Under the pieces are notes generated by a model that was not told the origin of the DNA, searched no databases, and saw only the letters and a list, made by a program, of their open reading frames with translations. DNA of 64,000 nucleotides from Terebella lapidaria (lineage: Eukaryota; Annelida; Polychaeta; Terebellida; Terebellidae): positions 3,770,181-3,834,180 of the forward strand of contig OX424570.1 in assembly GCA_949152475.1 (NCBI GenBank). The letters run 5' to 3'. Positions 47,511 through 59,957 of this stretch are shown piece after piece (position 1 is the stretch's first letter; each line of letters opens with the position of its first letter). The translations under genes were made by a program, and so were the position numbers.

Positions 47511-48661
47511 GAGCTCGAGGACCAGTGTTCGGTGGAAATGTTTATTTGGCCTTTGCTGAGTGTAGACAAGCTCATGAAGATAAGGCCCCACTTTGAATAT
47601 GTTGTGTATCAAAAAAATATTCCAATGAATAAAAATGTTTTTCCCTACTCATCCAACAAACATACCTATATAGAGATATAATTGATTAACTATATTGTAT
47701 TACAGTCATGTATTGCGAATAATCAACACAGTGAGTTTTTTTAATGCGCACACAAAATATGAAAATGAACATCTCCAATAACTGACCTGGGAATTCCACA
47801 ATTGTGGACAGCATTTCCTCGATGGGCACTCAAAAATATATCCACAATGATCTACAGAAGATGTAATACAACATCCGAGCAATATCTTGTTGTCATACCT
47901 TAACAAAATCACTGTATATCCTTCCAAAAGTGTCACTGTTTCAGTCTACGGCAAACCCAAAAATCAATCTGGCCCGTTGCAAATCAAGTGAAACTACTTT
48001 TGTTACCCCAATTTAAAGCTGTAAACAGGTTATGAAAACACGTGTACTGTATTTGTGTGCGATGCAGGAGGAGCCATTGGGCAGGTCCTGAGATTACCGG
48101 GCAAGAGGAGACAATAGTAATTTAGCACAGAGTTTCAACGTGTGCGGGTTGTGGCCCTTGTGAATTATCTATTACAATGTTTGTTTTGATTACACCATAG
48201 GCCTAATCGTTTGGGCCATTCTAGAATCTGTTGATTCTAGAATTGCATTTCCTTGTTCGATTGGCGTCTGAATATCATTTCGGAATTGACAGGATAGTAT
48301 TCTGCTATTTGATCTTTCAAGCGGAATGAGCAGAATCGTAATTCTTGAATTAGCCAAACAGTTCTAGGAATCGCAGTCATGTTTGATTGGTAGACAATTC
48401 TGGTTGAAATGCGCATGCGTATCCATTCCAGGATGTAATATTCAGAATACCCAATAGTCCCAAACGAACGATAGATATTGCATTAATAGATAATATTGCA
48501 TTAATTTTGGTGAATAATATCTTGAATTATATCGCATAACACCATGTCTGGTTAATACTTTCAGTACGTCTATATCTATGCGCGTTCTATTCTTAGTCCA
48601 TGGACCAGGGACTCTTCCTTTCCATTCGCGAAGCCCTAGTTCAATGTCGATACACAGGCGA

Positions 48662-48952
48662 TTACTCACATGTTGTTATAAAGAAAATTGTTCCAGTATT
48701 TTCTTTAAAGTGTTCAAATTCTTCGCAAATCAGTACCAAGGACTTGGTGACACTGGCGAGGGAATTGAGAGCCCTCACGTACGTTTCAATCATTTGAGAG
48801 ACTCCCTCACGGTTATCGTTTGCAGTTTGTCGCAGGTCGCAAGTCCTTGTTTGTCGCATTTGATGGCCGATTTGATGAAGACTATCACCGCTTTTTCTAT
48901 TGGAATCGTTTGGCCATAAACGCTCCAAGCAACCAGGCTACAACATGATAGG
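48662..48952 (-). CDS. Possible coding exon, unrecognised
   Basis: An open minus-strand frame of about 95 codons follows an acceptor-like TCATGTTGTAG at about 48953-48963. It encodes a hydrophilic segment (LERLWPNDSNRKSGDSLHQI, later EGVSQMIETYVRALNSLASV and LVLICEEFEHFKENTG) that looks helical. It runs into a donor-like GTGAGT just before its stop. I do not recognise it. An overlapping plus-strand frame (48578-48919) is Cys/Ser-rich and less convincing. It may be an isolated exon or a transposon-derived fragment. Confidence 0.25.
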
Positions 48953-51312
48953 GTTGGTATTTGAAACATTATGTATAAATATTTAATTGAATTGTTACCA
49001 TAAAACAACCCTCGTACATTGTAGCCACAACCCCAGTAATGATTGATAACATTTTTAAACCAGCCTACATTGGCTGTACCATAGACATTTTTGGGAATCC
49101 CTAACCCTGTATGTTTGGGGTAAATTTCAATATGGAAATAATCGGTTAAAATGTCCACTATTTATGATGTTTTGTCCCCAGTATCCATAGATTCATTTGG
49201 TATGTCACTTGTAACAAGCAAGTACACATTTAAAGGTGTTTTTGGTCCACCAATCTTCAAAATATTTACTGCAACACATTGATGTATCCATGCCAAATTT
49301 TTGCAACTCGCCAGAAATGATATGTTGAAGAACTGTGTTCTTTTTTAGCCTGATCCGAGGTCCATAAGGTCCCTGAGGATGAAATCAAGGTTGACTCACT
49401 TTGAGAGTAGAAATGGATACCGACAAACAGACAAATTCATATCCCAAGACCGAATCCATGGACGAAATTTACAAGATCAGTATGAGTAGTCAAATCCGAG
49501 TGATACTAAAGTATCAAAGTCAAAGCCATGTGAAAATCACAGACACCCAGCCAGCTGAGTGTGAGACTTTGTTTCCGGATAATAACTAAAGAAGTATTCA
49601 TGCAATGGTCGCAGATCTTTGCATAGAGATTCATATATCACCAGGGAAGAAGAGAAGAAACCTATTGATTTTGGGATCAATCCGTCGAACGACCTCTGAC
49701 CTAGAGCTCAAAAGGATTGCTGACTCATCTTTGAGGCTTTCATGCATAGAGGTGCGTCGTTGAGCAAAATGTACGTTATTTTCGGACTAGTCGCCCTAGA
49801 CAGACATGTCTAAGGGGTATTATGGATGAACTTTGACCTCGAATTGTTTTGCTGAGTTTAGATCAATGTTTCCAAGCGCTAGTTGGGATGCATAAACTAC
49901 TTGGTAAGGAGCACATTGTCGTCGAAATAATCATGTCAATTGACTGACATTTCTGTAATGTTGCTGTTAATATTGGCGTCATTAATCGAACATAATTCTT
50001 GCTGATCCATAATCATCACCATCATATTAACAGTAATGGTGCAGTATTTGCCATCAACATATTTTCCCACATATTGTGGAATTAATATAGGCTTTGGTTG
50101 ATGAGAAGTACGTCTAAATTGTTCATTTTCATTATCCATATCACGAGCAGGGTTTTAAACCACCCAGTGCTATTGCTTTCGTGATATATGTTCACACGCC
50201 CATGTAAATTGTGTGACTGATAACTTGCTAGTTCGTGCGATTGGATGGATATGACAGGTAATATTTATACGCCGATTATGTCACGGCTAGTTATGAGATA
50301 TTCTGCGCCTGACAACGTGGTTTGTTTCAATATACTAGTAAATTAGTAATATTGTGTTGTGTCGGGAACTGGTATAAGCGAAGACGTGTGACATTGCAAC
50401 TAAATGTGAGAAACATGTTGAAAGTCGAAAGGCGCGAAATTAAAATGACATTAAAATGAAAATGGCATATATGACTTCCAATTATGTTTATTGACAAGTA
50501 TTCGCATGATGAATACATGTAGTTCATATTCCATGTCAAGATTTACAGCCGCAGATACTGTCAAACGGGAAAAAAGATTGGAACACATCATTTCAATATT
50601 TGCTTCAACCCATAATGTTCAAGTTTGCCAGAAAAGGCAGTTCAATGACCCTTTTTTGCTGAGGAAATTAATTCGTCACGTTTGATTTTTGGATATGGTT
50701 TTACACATCATTATCTAATTCAACACACTCTTCTCAATACTACGACGGCGTGTAGGGTACGGCGTCGTACATCGACCGTCTTCCACGAAATACTGAAATG
50801 TTTACTGTAGCCTTGGAGTCCACAAATTAGCCACCCACTGGCGTCCATAACATATCATTACCAAGAAAAACGGTCAGATATAAGCCAGTAAATACTAATA
50901 CCATATCATTTACATGCGAAGGCTGCAACAACACTAAACAAAGTTTCTGAATATGACACTCCACATCCAGACGAACACCAATGGGGAGTCGCTCTATGTT
51001 TGGAAAACGGCTGCATACTATTGATATTCATTTTTCATTGTAATCACAAAAATCTTACTGGATGTTATAATCACTATATGATTTATTCATGAAACTGGGT
51101 CGAGTTTAGTGGTTTTGATTTGCCTCCACTTATACCTAATGAATTGTTTGAATTAAAGATTTACCCTCGGTGATACTTATATAATACTCTTATATCGTAC
51201 GGTGGCAAGAAAACACTATGTATTATTGTTTTTACAATCTATAATTTAAACCTAACAATAACGAAAGAACAACGCAAAAAAAGACGAAATACATGTATAA
51301 ATGTGATGCTTA

Positions 51313-51345
51313 TAGATAGATTGTTATAGATAGATAGATATTTAT
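51313..51345. repeat. Short GATA microsatellite
   Basis: TATAGATAGATTG is followed by ATAGATAGATAGATATTTAT. On the minus strand it reads as an AAATATCTATCTATCTAT tail, possibly the 3' end of an old retroelement lying at 51366-51570. Confidence 0.4.
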
Positions 51346-52470
51346 TTACACAGTAAATTTACACATGTTAAAACACAGTGGGAAACATTCCATAATAGCC
51401 GTAGCTGTCTTCTATTTGAGTGCGATGTGACGGATTATTACAGAAGAGTATGTTGTATGTAAGTGCGAAAAGACGAAGATTAGTGTCAGAGAAAGGAGAA
51501 CGGATGATAAAACTGATGAGATAGTCTTTCACATACATCATGTCTCTCTTGGTTACAGAAGACACTCATCTAGACCATGGTGAGTATATGTCGGTGCTAG
51601 GCATCCCATTTCGGAATGTGTGACCGAGGTCAGGAAACACGGAGCAGGTGCCCGTTCTCGAGAATTTCATTAGCCGGGTAATTAAATAGAGTGCAGGCCA
51701 GAAGTGTAGGGGTTAACTGTGGGGCACCCGATCAATAATCGATAATCAATAAATACTAAGAATCCATACTAGTGGCATCGATAATACATTTATCATGATT
51801 GCCGCACATCAGAAATGATCACAATCTATATATAATTTTACTTAATGTAGGTCATGTCTACATGAATCTTGATCATCACTACTTCTATGTAAAGAGAGAC
51901 TATTATATTCCATTTCACTGCGGATTAGTCACCAGACAACAGGCATTTTTAGCAAAAGTCTTCTCGGTTTATCATCGATTGTATCTCCAGCTATTAGACT
52001 TTTCGCCACCCACAATTAACTAATATATTTTCACATATGGAAATCAGCCTTATCTTATGGTATGGAGAGACTCATTTCACAATGAATCATATATTGTATA
52101 AATATTCTTTGATAATATATGATGAAAATTTCACAATTTTGTTCAATACAAACTAAATTATATCATAAATTATCCAGCAACACGTCTGGTTGTACCGTGA
52201 AATGTCAGCCAAAGCCTTTCCATGGGCACATTGATGCTGCTTTCCAATTATCAACAGACTTCGCAAGAATCCAATATTTCAGTCAAGCTGCTCTTTATCA
52301 GTTATGAGATTTATAAATATAACGATATTCACTCAAAAGGTCCAGCATCTCCACTCATGAATATCTAGCAGTAACTGAATACCTTACGTTACATGTCTCG
52401 GGTGCCACTAGTGGGGCAGGAAATGCTCACTCTTTCCGGTACACCTGATTTCACCTTCAAATGGCCATTT

Positions 52471-52485
52471 GGGGGGGGGGGGGGG
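52471..52485. repeat. Homopolymer run of 15 G
   Basis: Fifteen consecutive G lie within a dispersed repeat that also contains TTTCCGGTACACCTGATTTC. Similar CTTTCAGGTACACCTGATTT words occur in the MS4A spacers (13638, 18041, 23009). Confidence 0.8.
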
Positions 52486-53115
52486 TGTTCATGAGTTGCC
52501 CTGTCATTTTTTATTTCTCTCACTTCGTATACCTGATATGACTTTCTGACCCCGGACTATGAGATTGGATAACAGACCCTGTTTTGTTTGCTCGGAATAC
52601 TTAATACTGGGTATTGATCCCACGTCTATTGAGCAGAGAATGCAAATTTAAAATAACTCACTTGTCTGCTACTCCCTTCTGACGCGATACACTCGATGGA
52701 TTTGGACAAACAGCCAACGTATGTGTCATTGTCGCCACCAAATTATGAATTATACATAAATTAAAAATACTCCCTCATCAGGACTGCTCTGACATATTAG
52801 TATTATATTTCCATATTAAAAGTTATGTTTTGCAATGTTTATGGGTTTTAGCATATTATCGATGAATAGAGCCAATATATGACACGTATACAAGATGAGC
52901 ACTCTGCGTTATATTCTCGGGGATTCGTGCCACAACTGGGACAGGAAACGCTCACTCGAACTCCGTCTTCATAGGAAAGTCAATAAATATTCTTGATTTT
53001 TCGACTTTTTTTAGAATTAAAAAGGTGACAGACGAATTAAACGACATTCATTTAGTGGACGAGTAGTACTAGAAAAGTCTGTTCTTAAAAACTATAACTC
53101 TGAAATTAGCAATAT

Positions 53116-53138
53116 CCCCCCCCCCCCCCAAAAAAAAA
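53116..53138. repeat. C14-A9 homopolymer pair
   Basis: Fourteen C are directly followed by nine A. Length in this kind of run is often unreliable in assemblies. Confidence 0.8.
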
Positions 53139-53609
53139 CCACATGCAGATCAATTTCAATGCAGGTTAGGCAGTGAATTTAATGGCAATTCTTCTACACA
53201 TTATATTTTGGTAAAATGCGATGATATCTTAGCGAGATCGTTTTTTTCCAAAATCAAATGTAATTTTACAAGGGTAAATTCGTTGAATATTTTCTATCAT
53301 GACGCATACGGGTTCGGAGTGGAAGCGATTGGAAAATCGTTTGTGTCAGTGAAGCGTTCAACCGTGATTTAGGGGTTGTATCAAAATGGCAGAAGCAGAA
53401 TTATTGACTATCAAGTGTAGCTAGGCTACCAGAAACTTTGAGTCCCAACTTTTTCGAAATGTGGAATACGACAGAAAGTTGCGTTGTATTATGTTATTCG
53501 TCTGTTCATCTCATTGAATTATTATTGTTATAAGGCAAAGAAATTCATAATGGTTGTTTAATAATTTTCACTGTCACACTCAGAGGAGGAATTCGACTGT
53601 GAAATAGCG

Positions 53610-53993
53610 ATGCATTCGTATTTTAGTCGGAAATGTTATGCTATTTCAGTCAAGCTCGATACTTACATTCATACCACTGAGTCGGTGTCACTGCTGGCGG
53701 ACGTTAAATCTGTCCCCGAGGATACCATCTACTCAGTAGCCTTCGGGCTTGTGATTAGGTACTTATGTACTTGTCATATATCTGTTCGATTGGGGTTGTT
53801 TCGGATTTCAAAATTGTTTTCATAGGTTGTTGGGCAGTTGTATACTAATTCCATCAGGTGTACAGTAGAAACAACTACAGTTAACACACTGTCTGCCCCT
53901 GATGACGCCAGTGTGTCTTTGGATAAACTATTCGGTCGGGCTTTGTTTCTATTGCAAAATATTGTATTTTTCGTTTGTTATTGGCATCATTAA
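53610..53993 (+). CDS. Putative two-exon coding segment at the array's first unit
   Basis: In unit 1 the frame is open upstream of the repeat, from an ATG at 53610 or an acceptor-like CTATTTCAG at 53641-53649, through 53758. Spliced to 53858-53993 it gives a short polypeptide ending in a hydrophobic segment. Only this first unit has the upstream portion, so it may be the 3' end of a real gene, with the remaining units as copies made by tandem duplication. No homologue is recognised and no upstream exon was found. Confidence 0.25.
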
Positions 53994-55476
53994 AATCTCA
54001 CTGTATTGGTGGTAATAGATCGATACTTACATTCATACCACTGAGTCGGTGTCACTGCTGGCGGACGTTAAATCTGTCCCCGAGGATACCATCAACTCAG
54101 TAGCCTTCGGGCTTGTGATTAGGTACTTATGTACTTGTCATATATCTGTTCGATTGGGGTTGTTTCGGATTTCAAAATTGTTTTCATAGGTTGTTGGGCA
54201 GTTGTATACTAATTCCATCAGGTGTACAGTAGAAACAACTACAGTTAACACACTGTCTGCCCCTGATGACGCCAGTGTGTCTTTGGATAAACTATTCGGT
54301 CGGGCTTTGTTTCTATTGCAAAATATTGTATTTTTCGTTTGTTATTGGCATCATTAAAATCTCACTGTATTGGTGGTAATAGATCGATACTTACATTCAT
54401 ACCACTGAGTCGGTGTCACTGCTGGCGGACGTTAAATCTGTCCCCGAGGATACCATCAACTCAGTAGCCTTCGGGCTTGTGATTAGGTACTTATGTACTT
54501 GTCATATATCTGTTCGATTGGGGTTGTTTCGGATTTCAAAATTGTTTTCATAGGTTGTTGGGCAGTTGTATACTAATTCCATCAGGTGTACAGTAGAAAC
54601 AACTACAGTTAACACACTGTCTGCCCCTGATGACGCCAGTGTGTCTTTGGATAAACTATTCGGTCGGGCTTTGTTTCTATTGCAAAATATTGTATTTTTC
54701 CTTTGTTATTGGCATCATTAAAATCTCACTGTATTGGTGGTAATAGATCGATACTTACATTCATACCACTGAGTCGGTGTCACTGCTGGCGGACGTTAAA
54801 TCTGTCCCCGAGGATACCATCAACTCAGTAACCTTCGGGCTTGTGATTAGGTACTTATGTACTTGTCATATATCTGTTCGATTGGGGTTGTTTCGGATTT
54901 CAAAATTGTTTTCATAGGTTGTTGGGCAGTTGTATACTAATTCCATCAGGTGTACAGTAGAAACAACTACAGTTAACACACTGTCTGCCCCTGATGACGC
55001 CAGTGTGTCTTTGGATAAACTATTCGGTCGGGCTTTGTTTCTATTGCAAAATATTGTATTTTTCGTTTGTTATTGGCATCATTAAAATCTCACTGTATTG
55101 GTGGTAATAGATCGATACTTACATTCATACCACTGAGTCGGTGTCACTGCTGGCGGACGTTAAATCTGTCCCCGAGGATACCATCAACTCAGTAGCCTTC
55201 GGGCTTGTGATTAGGTACTTATGTACTTGTCATATATCTGTTCGATTGGGGTTGTTTCGGATTTCAAAATTGTTTTCATAGGTTGTTGGGCAGTTGTATA
55301 CTAATTCCATCAGGTGTACAGTAGAAACAACTACAGTTAACACACTGTCTGCCCCTGATGACGCCAGTGTGTCTTTGGATAAACTATTCGGTCGGGCTTT
55401 GTTTCTATTGCAAAATATTGTATTTTTCGTTTGTTATTGGCATCATTAAAATCTCACTGTATTGGTGGTAATAGAT
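53657..55476. repeat. Five-unit tandem array, 364-bp period, with exon-like frames
   Basis: CGATACTTACATT recurs at 53657, 54021, 54385, 54749, 55113 and (partial) 55477, a period of exactly 364. Units differ by only a few bases: TAC for AAC in unit 1, AGTAACC in unit 4, TTTTTCCTTTG in unit 3. Each unit holds a frame reading SVSLLADVKSVPEDT and SVAFGLVIR up to a donor (GATTAG|GTACTT; 53758|53759 in unit 1). A 99-base intron ends in CATCAG at 53857. A second frame follows in matching phase (CTVETTTVNTLSAPDDASV through a hydrophobic FLLQNIVFFVCYW to a TAA). No family is recognised. A diverged stretch like the unit junction occurs at 57949-58003. Confidence 0.9.
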
Positions 55477-55489
55477 CGATACTTACATT

Positions 55490-56092
55490 TCTCTAATCAG
55501 AGTATAAAGACAATGTTCCAACATTTTTTACGTATTTGTACTCTTTAATATACACTGCCCATTTCATTGTCATCAAAGACTCGATACATGCATTACTCCC
55601 CAAAAAAACTCGTCATGTTCACTAGATATTTTGCTGACCACAACAATTATGATTATATACACATGATATATGTGTCAACCTATTACCATCAGAACTACTA
55701 GATTTTGATGGTACCAAAAAGAAACCTAAAATGCAACATTTTCAGAATAAAAACAAGTCCTGACCAGAAATTTGCAACCAGAGCCACACTGCTGTCATCA
55801 GTGACCGAGCCTGTGCAAAATATAGGCCTAGTTATTTCTACTAAATTTGCCTACAACTACCCAACAACCTACGATAACAGTTTAGGAATCCCACACAAAC
55901 CCTATGTATATATTTTTATTTCTTTATAGTCACATCGTGTCGACCATATATAACACATGAAAAACAGAAACATATATATGTGCGTGACACCCAGCCCATG
56001 CGGACTTATGAGTGACTCTAAAACCATATCAAAAAGATACGGTCGGTGAGTACATTATGATAATGAATGAATACTAACGATAGATGGATACA
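55490..56092. other. Intergenic, includes a probable LINE 3' untranslated region
   Basis: Bases about 55980-56092, read on the minus strand, contain a TAAGTCCGCATGGGCTGGGT word like the TAAGACTTATGGGCTGGGTA of the LINE 3' end near 18290. This is probably the 3' untranslated region of the LINE at 56093-57018. Bases 55490-55979 hold nothing recognisable. Confidence 0.4.
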
Positions 56093-57018
56093 TTATGACA
56101 CATATAACAAATTTTTCCTTTCAAACCACGCCTGTACAATAAAATGAATGAGCTCAGTACATTTATATTCCATCAAATACTTTAGTTTGGTAACAGGGTC
56201 CGAAATATTAGTATAAGTAGGTTCATTTCTTTCAAATATACTATCTCTAAACTTGGAATATACTTCACAATCAAATATAAAATGTAATTCATCCTCTACT
56301 GATTTTTTACTACATAACTTACACATTCTTTCATCTATGTGTAACGTTCTTAATTTGCCAGTATCGGTATCTCTGACATTACAGTATCGTCCAGTTTCTA
56401 TATGTAAGCCTAATATACCACATCTAAGTTGAGCATACAGAGATCTTTTATATTTTGGAATACACCTGGTCACATATATTTCTACCCCAAATTCAGGCTT
56501 GAGCTTACAATATAATCTTAATTTTGGCTTTGCAGCAACTGACACTTTCCATTCTTGAGCCATTATATGCATGAGTTTGTTTTTTACACTGTCAATATTA
56601 AATAATTGTCTACGTTTATACACATTAGTCATACCAAGTATAGCACTGATTTGTTGTATATCTTCACACCAATTACCAATCTGTTTACAATACATATACT
56701 GGAACACTATTTTAGTTAACCTAGTCATATCCATTTTAATAAGGCGATTCCAGAACCTCAACATCGAGATATACCTTTTAAATTTGATATAAATCCAACC
56801 CATATCACCATATAAAGCAGGTATTGGAGCAAATCTGTGTAAACCCAGGAAATATCTCATAGCTCTATGTACAATAATATCACTTTTCAGATAATAACCA
56901 AATCCCCATACTTCAGATCCATAGTTTAAAACGGGTTCTACAGATGTTTCAAATAACTTAGTGAATGTATAATAACCACAATTTTTTAATGATTTAAATT
57001 TTGTTATTACATTACCTA
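56093..57018 (-). mobile_element. LINE reverse-transcriptase C-terminal region, nearly intact
   Basis: About 305 codons are open on the minus strand, from a 5'-truncated start near 57018 to a stop at 56093. In order: KFKSLKNCGYYTFTKLFE, VLNYGSEVWGF, HRAMRYFLGLHRFAP, GDMGW, WNRLIKMDMTRLTKIVFQYM, a GILGLHIETGRY segment, and a zinc-knuckle-like CKLC, then ELHFIFDC. These are the conserved post-catalytic features of non-LTR retrotransposon ORF2 proteins; the YxDD catalytic core itself is missing. It belongs to the same family as the relics in the MS4A spacers and at 62926-63775. The clade cannot be fixed by eye. Confidence 0.75.
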
Positions 57019-58264
57019 CCTATGTAATAGGTATGGTGAAACATTCTTAATAATGACAGTCATTTCAATTGATGGAGTTTCTATATTTGTTTTCTATTTG
57101 TCAAGGATTTAACTTTATCCACTTAGAGTTTCATTGAGTAACAAAATACGCGGTGTAGACATTTTTAGTTTTTGAATATGATATAGCATGATAATGTTTC
57201 CATCCCAGTAGAGTAGGAAGCCCAAAGGAAGCCAAACTCCAGTATTCTTATTAGTTACGAATCCTCCCGACTAATAGGATTATGATTATTCTTAGGCCTG
57301 ACAAGAAAAACAGGCTTGATCATGCAGCCCACGGAATGTTAATCAGTTAATCAGCAAAATTAATAACCGAAAAGTGTGTCTTGCATTCATTGCAATGCCG
57401 CATAATAGCTAAATATGCCAAAAATTCCACAAGAATATTCAATATTAGTCATGGAGACACCATTTCCTGTCCCGTTGGCCTATCTATGCGGACAGGATCA
57501 CATTTCACCAGCAGCTTTTTCCTGTGGGTGTGTCTGCTCACATTTAGCTAGGGTGTGTTCCCTTGTGTGTGTGTTTGCTCATAATTCAAAACAGTGTTTT
57601 CCAGTTGTTCATGCTTCTGCTCTCAACCAAAACAATTTAAGCTTTGGACTCGGATTCTCCACCAACAAGAGGTATGATATATGGTTGTGATTGTGCACTG
57701 GGATCAAGCCACACCTAGCATCAAAGCTGGAATAACTTAATAAATAACAACGTGTAGTAGATGCACCTGGCGGTGATGTGCGGACAGATCGGTAAGTGTC
57801 GTTGATATTCATAGCCACCGTTCCATGTTAGCTGTTCAGTTATTCACCATGCTAGTGTTCAGCTTGTTTCACTTCAAAATATGATGAACAGGTAGGGGTG
57901 GTTATCACAACAAACCTTTGTCGAGTTTTAGGTTTTATATTGACACTGTCCAATCTCGCTGTATATCGGTGGTAATGAGTTGATACACATACTTCATACA
58001 CGTCGGAAAAAGTTTTTTTTTATCATAACACTATAAATAGTTTGAACACCAGAATATCAGAACACAAAATCGATTCATTTTACCATCCAGTCCCATTCCA
58101 GTGCTCATACTCAATGACTCGCATGCTTCCAGTACACTCAATACACATTCCAAATATTCAAGTTGACCTGCAAAACACATTCGTAATGCCAAATCAACAC
58201 ACAAACGATTCAATCGATTCGTAACTAGAATTTGTTTTCAGTAAATCTACATTTGATAGTGATG
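57019..58264. other. Intergenic, no convincing gene
   Basis: A 91-codon plus-strand frame (57415-57690) is low-complexity and without a domain. Bases 57949-58003 resemble the junction of the 364-bp satellite (TCGCTGTAT, CGGTGGTAAT, GATACACATACTTCATAC), suggesting a diverged relative. Confidence 0.4.
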
Positions 58265-58270
58265 TTTATT
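58265..58270 (-). terminator. Polyadenylation signal of the minus-strand HtrL-like gene
   Basis: TTTATT on the plus strand (AATAAA on the minus strand), about 98 bases past the stop codon. Confidence 0.45.
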
Positions 58271-58367
58271 TGGTTATGTATCATAATATACAGATGATGA
58301 ACGATATACATCAATACAGGTGGATTCGTGATACGCACCATGATATAACTATAAACATTCTGGGCAA

Positions 58368-59709
58368 CTAAACAAGACTGTGGGTATTATTCCTACTGTG
58401 CTCCCCTGCTTCTTTACAGAGGTATCCCAGACACCTCCAGCGATCCCCTCCTTTGCCTCTACCCCCGTTACAATTATGGGCCTGGATAGCTATATCAGAC
58501 CAGCCAGACATACTCATGCTGTACAAAGTCTCCTGGTCTGACCTAATTATGACGTCATCATCGACCAAGTGGTCCACGAAGGACATGTAACTTCTCGTCC
58601 AACGTTGCATCGTTGGAATATTGGCAAGAACTGCACCGCCGCTGACCCAACAGCCTCCCTTTATGAGAATGGTTTTGGGATCAGCATCCTCGACGCGTTT
58701 TCGCACTTGACTGTATGATACCTTACTGCTGTCAAACTCAGGCGGTAGTGAGAGCTGGAAAGGTTCCACGTTCTCAACATCGGCCATCTTAATGAAGTAT
58801 CCGATATCCAGCCACATTACGTATTTCGTGCAGAAGGGATTCTCCTCGGAGACTTGACTCAGCAGTTCATACTTCAAGTGCTGGACACACGCGTATTGAA
58901 TGACTTCCAACAATTGATGTATACTTTGCAACGGTGAACGATCAATATTGGCTACTACTTTATCTGCGAGCTGGAATGCCCATGTGCTATTTATATCCAA
59001 TATCCTGATTTCAGTTAATTGACTGTCGAATTCGTCACGCAACCCTGAGAAGTATTCCCCGTCCTCCTCTCTACTGAAATAAGCTATGACGCGATTATTC
59101 ACGTATTTGAAAGGCTTCATCCATTCGAAGTACACACTCGTGTTCCTGTGTCCTGAGCCTTTTGGTATGTTTTCTCCGAGGTAGATAAATGCGGTTACGA
59201 TTGTTATATCATCGTTCAATCGTGGACAGTCTGTCTGATGTTCTGTGGGTGTTCTTTTCTTGTATGTGTCTTGTCCAGTGTTCTTTAGCCTCCTGAGATC
59301 GGTGGAATTCGGGATATTGCTATTGTCCTTATTTTCAGCTGTTCTACTTTCATTTGTGTAGACTTCGCTGTTCGTGTCCACGGACTGGTGTGTGGTATTG
59401 TCATCTGTACTCAGAGAGTATGCCATGTTCTGCAACCAGGGGACCTAACAACCACATACAAATACAAAATACAACATTTCTGGTATTGAAAATAACATGG
59501 ATGCTTTAAATGAATAGAAATCTGAAGCTGACCAGATCGCGAAACTTGTCGTAAACGAGGTAATCTGAATATATTTCCAGCGTGTCATCATGTCCAATTA
59601 GTTTACTTACTTCGTAAGTCAGCTGTGTGACGTAGAGGATGTAAAGACCAAATCCCACAGGTGCCAGCCATGAAAGCCATTTTATGTAGATTTTTGGAAA
59701 GTCAGACAT
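58368..59709 (-). CDS. HtrL/YibB-family protein 1, type II membrane form
   Basis: Two exons: 59709-59611 (33 codons) and 59444-58368, joined in phase 0 across a 166-base intron with a perfect GTAAGT donor and a GTTGTTAG acceptor, predict 391 aa. Exon 1 encodes a signal anchor (WLSWLAPVGFGLYILYV, residues 11-27). A hydrophilic stem rich in Asn/Thr follows to about residue 112. The HtrL/YibB domain then starts at DDITIVTAFIYLGENIPKG and includes STWAFQLADK, YVMWLDIGYF (244-248 is WLDIG), GGCWVSGGAVLA (296-307), SDQETLYSM and RCLGYLCKEAG. The family is known from bacterial lipopolysaccharide loci and animal genomes and is thought to be glycosyltransferase-like; activity is not established. The layout suggests a Golgi or ER lumenal enzyme. 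Divergent from its paralogue at 60904. Confidence 0.82.
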
Positions 59710-59957
59710 TAAAACCTCAAAAATATGAATGCTAAAATTTAGTATCACTGAATCCGCATTTATCGCCCACGATACCTCACACTTCAAATCACACTACTTG
59801 TTTTGAAGATCATAAACATATGGACGCGATAGCTGATCATCGTGTATCAATCATTCGATTATTGACCACCTAAAAATACATTTTTGTTGTATCGTTTATC
59901 AATACAAGTCATATATGTTATCGCCCCTATGAAGTTCATAAGGTAAACGCCAGATGC

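Larger units (their letters stand above)
38939..53600. repeat. Degenerate ancient tandem array, no convincing gene
   Basis: Several ordered blocks recur. Examples: ATTTGGTGGAGAGTCCGACT at 43921, with relatives at 39631 and 50981; a 260-bp block at 40135-40400 recurs at 51535-51800 (GCAGGTGCCCGTTCT, TGCAGGCCAGAAGT); 41333-41490 recurs at 45055-45220 (AAACGTCCATCA, TGTTGTGGGATSTTCTC); 38935-39070, 42770-42970 and 49935-50110 are alike. The region downstream of the MS4A cluster is thus an older tandem expansion worn down by indels. Frames here are short and not conserved between copies. Confidence 0.5.

Noticed and set aside
53657..55476. CRISPR-like array
   Set aside because: The 364-bp units are contiguous without unique spacers, and the genome is animal.
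57415..57690. 91-codon plus-strand frame with Cys/Val-rich segment
   Set aside because: No domain or splice support; composition looks like chance reading of GTGT-rich DNA.
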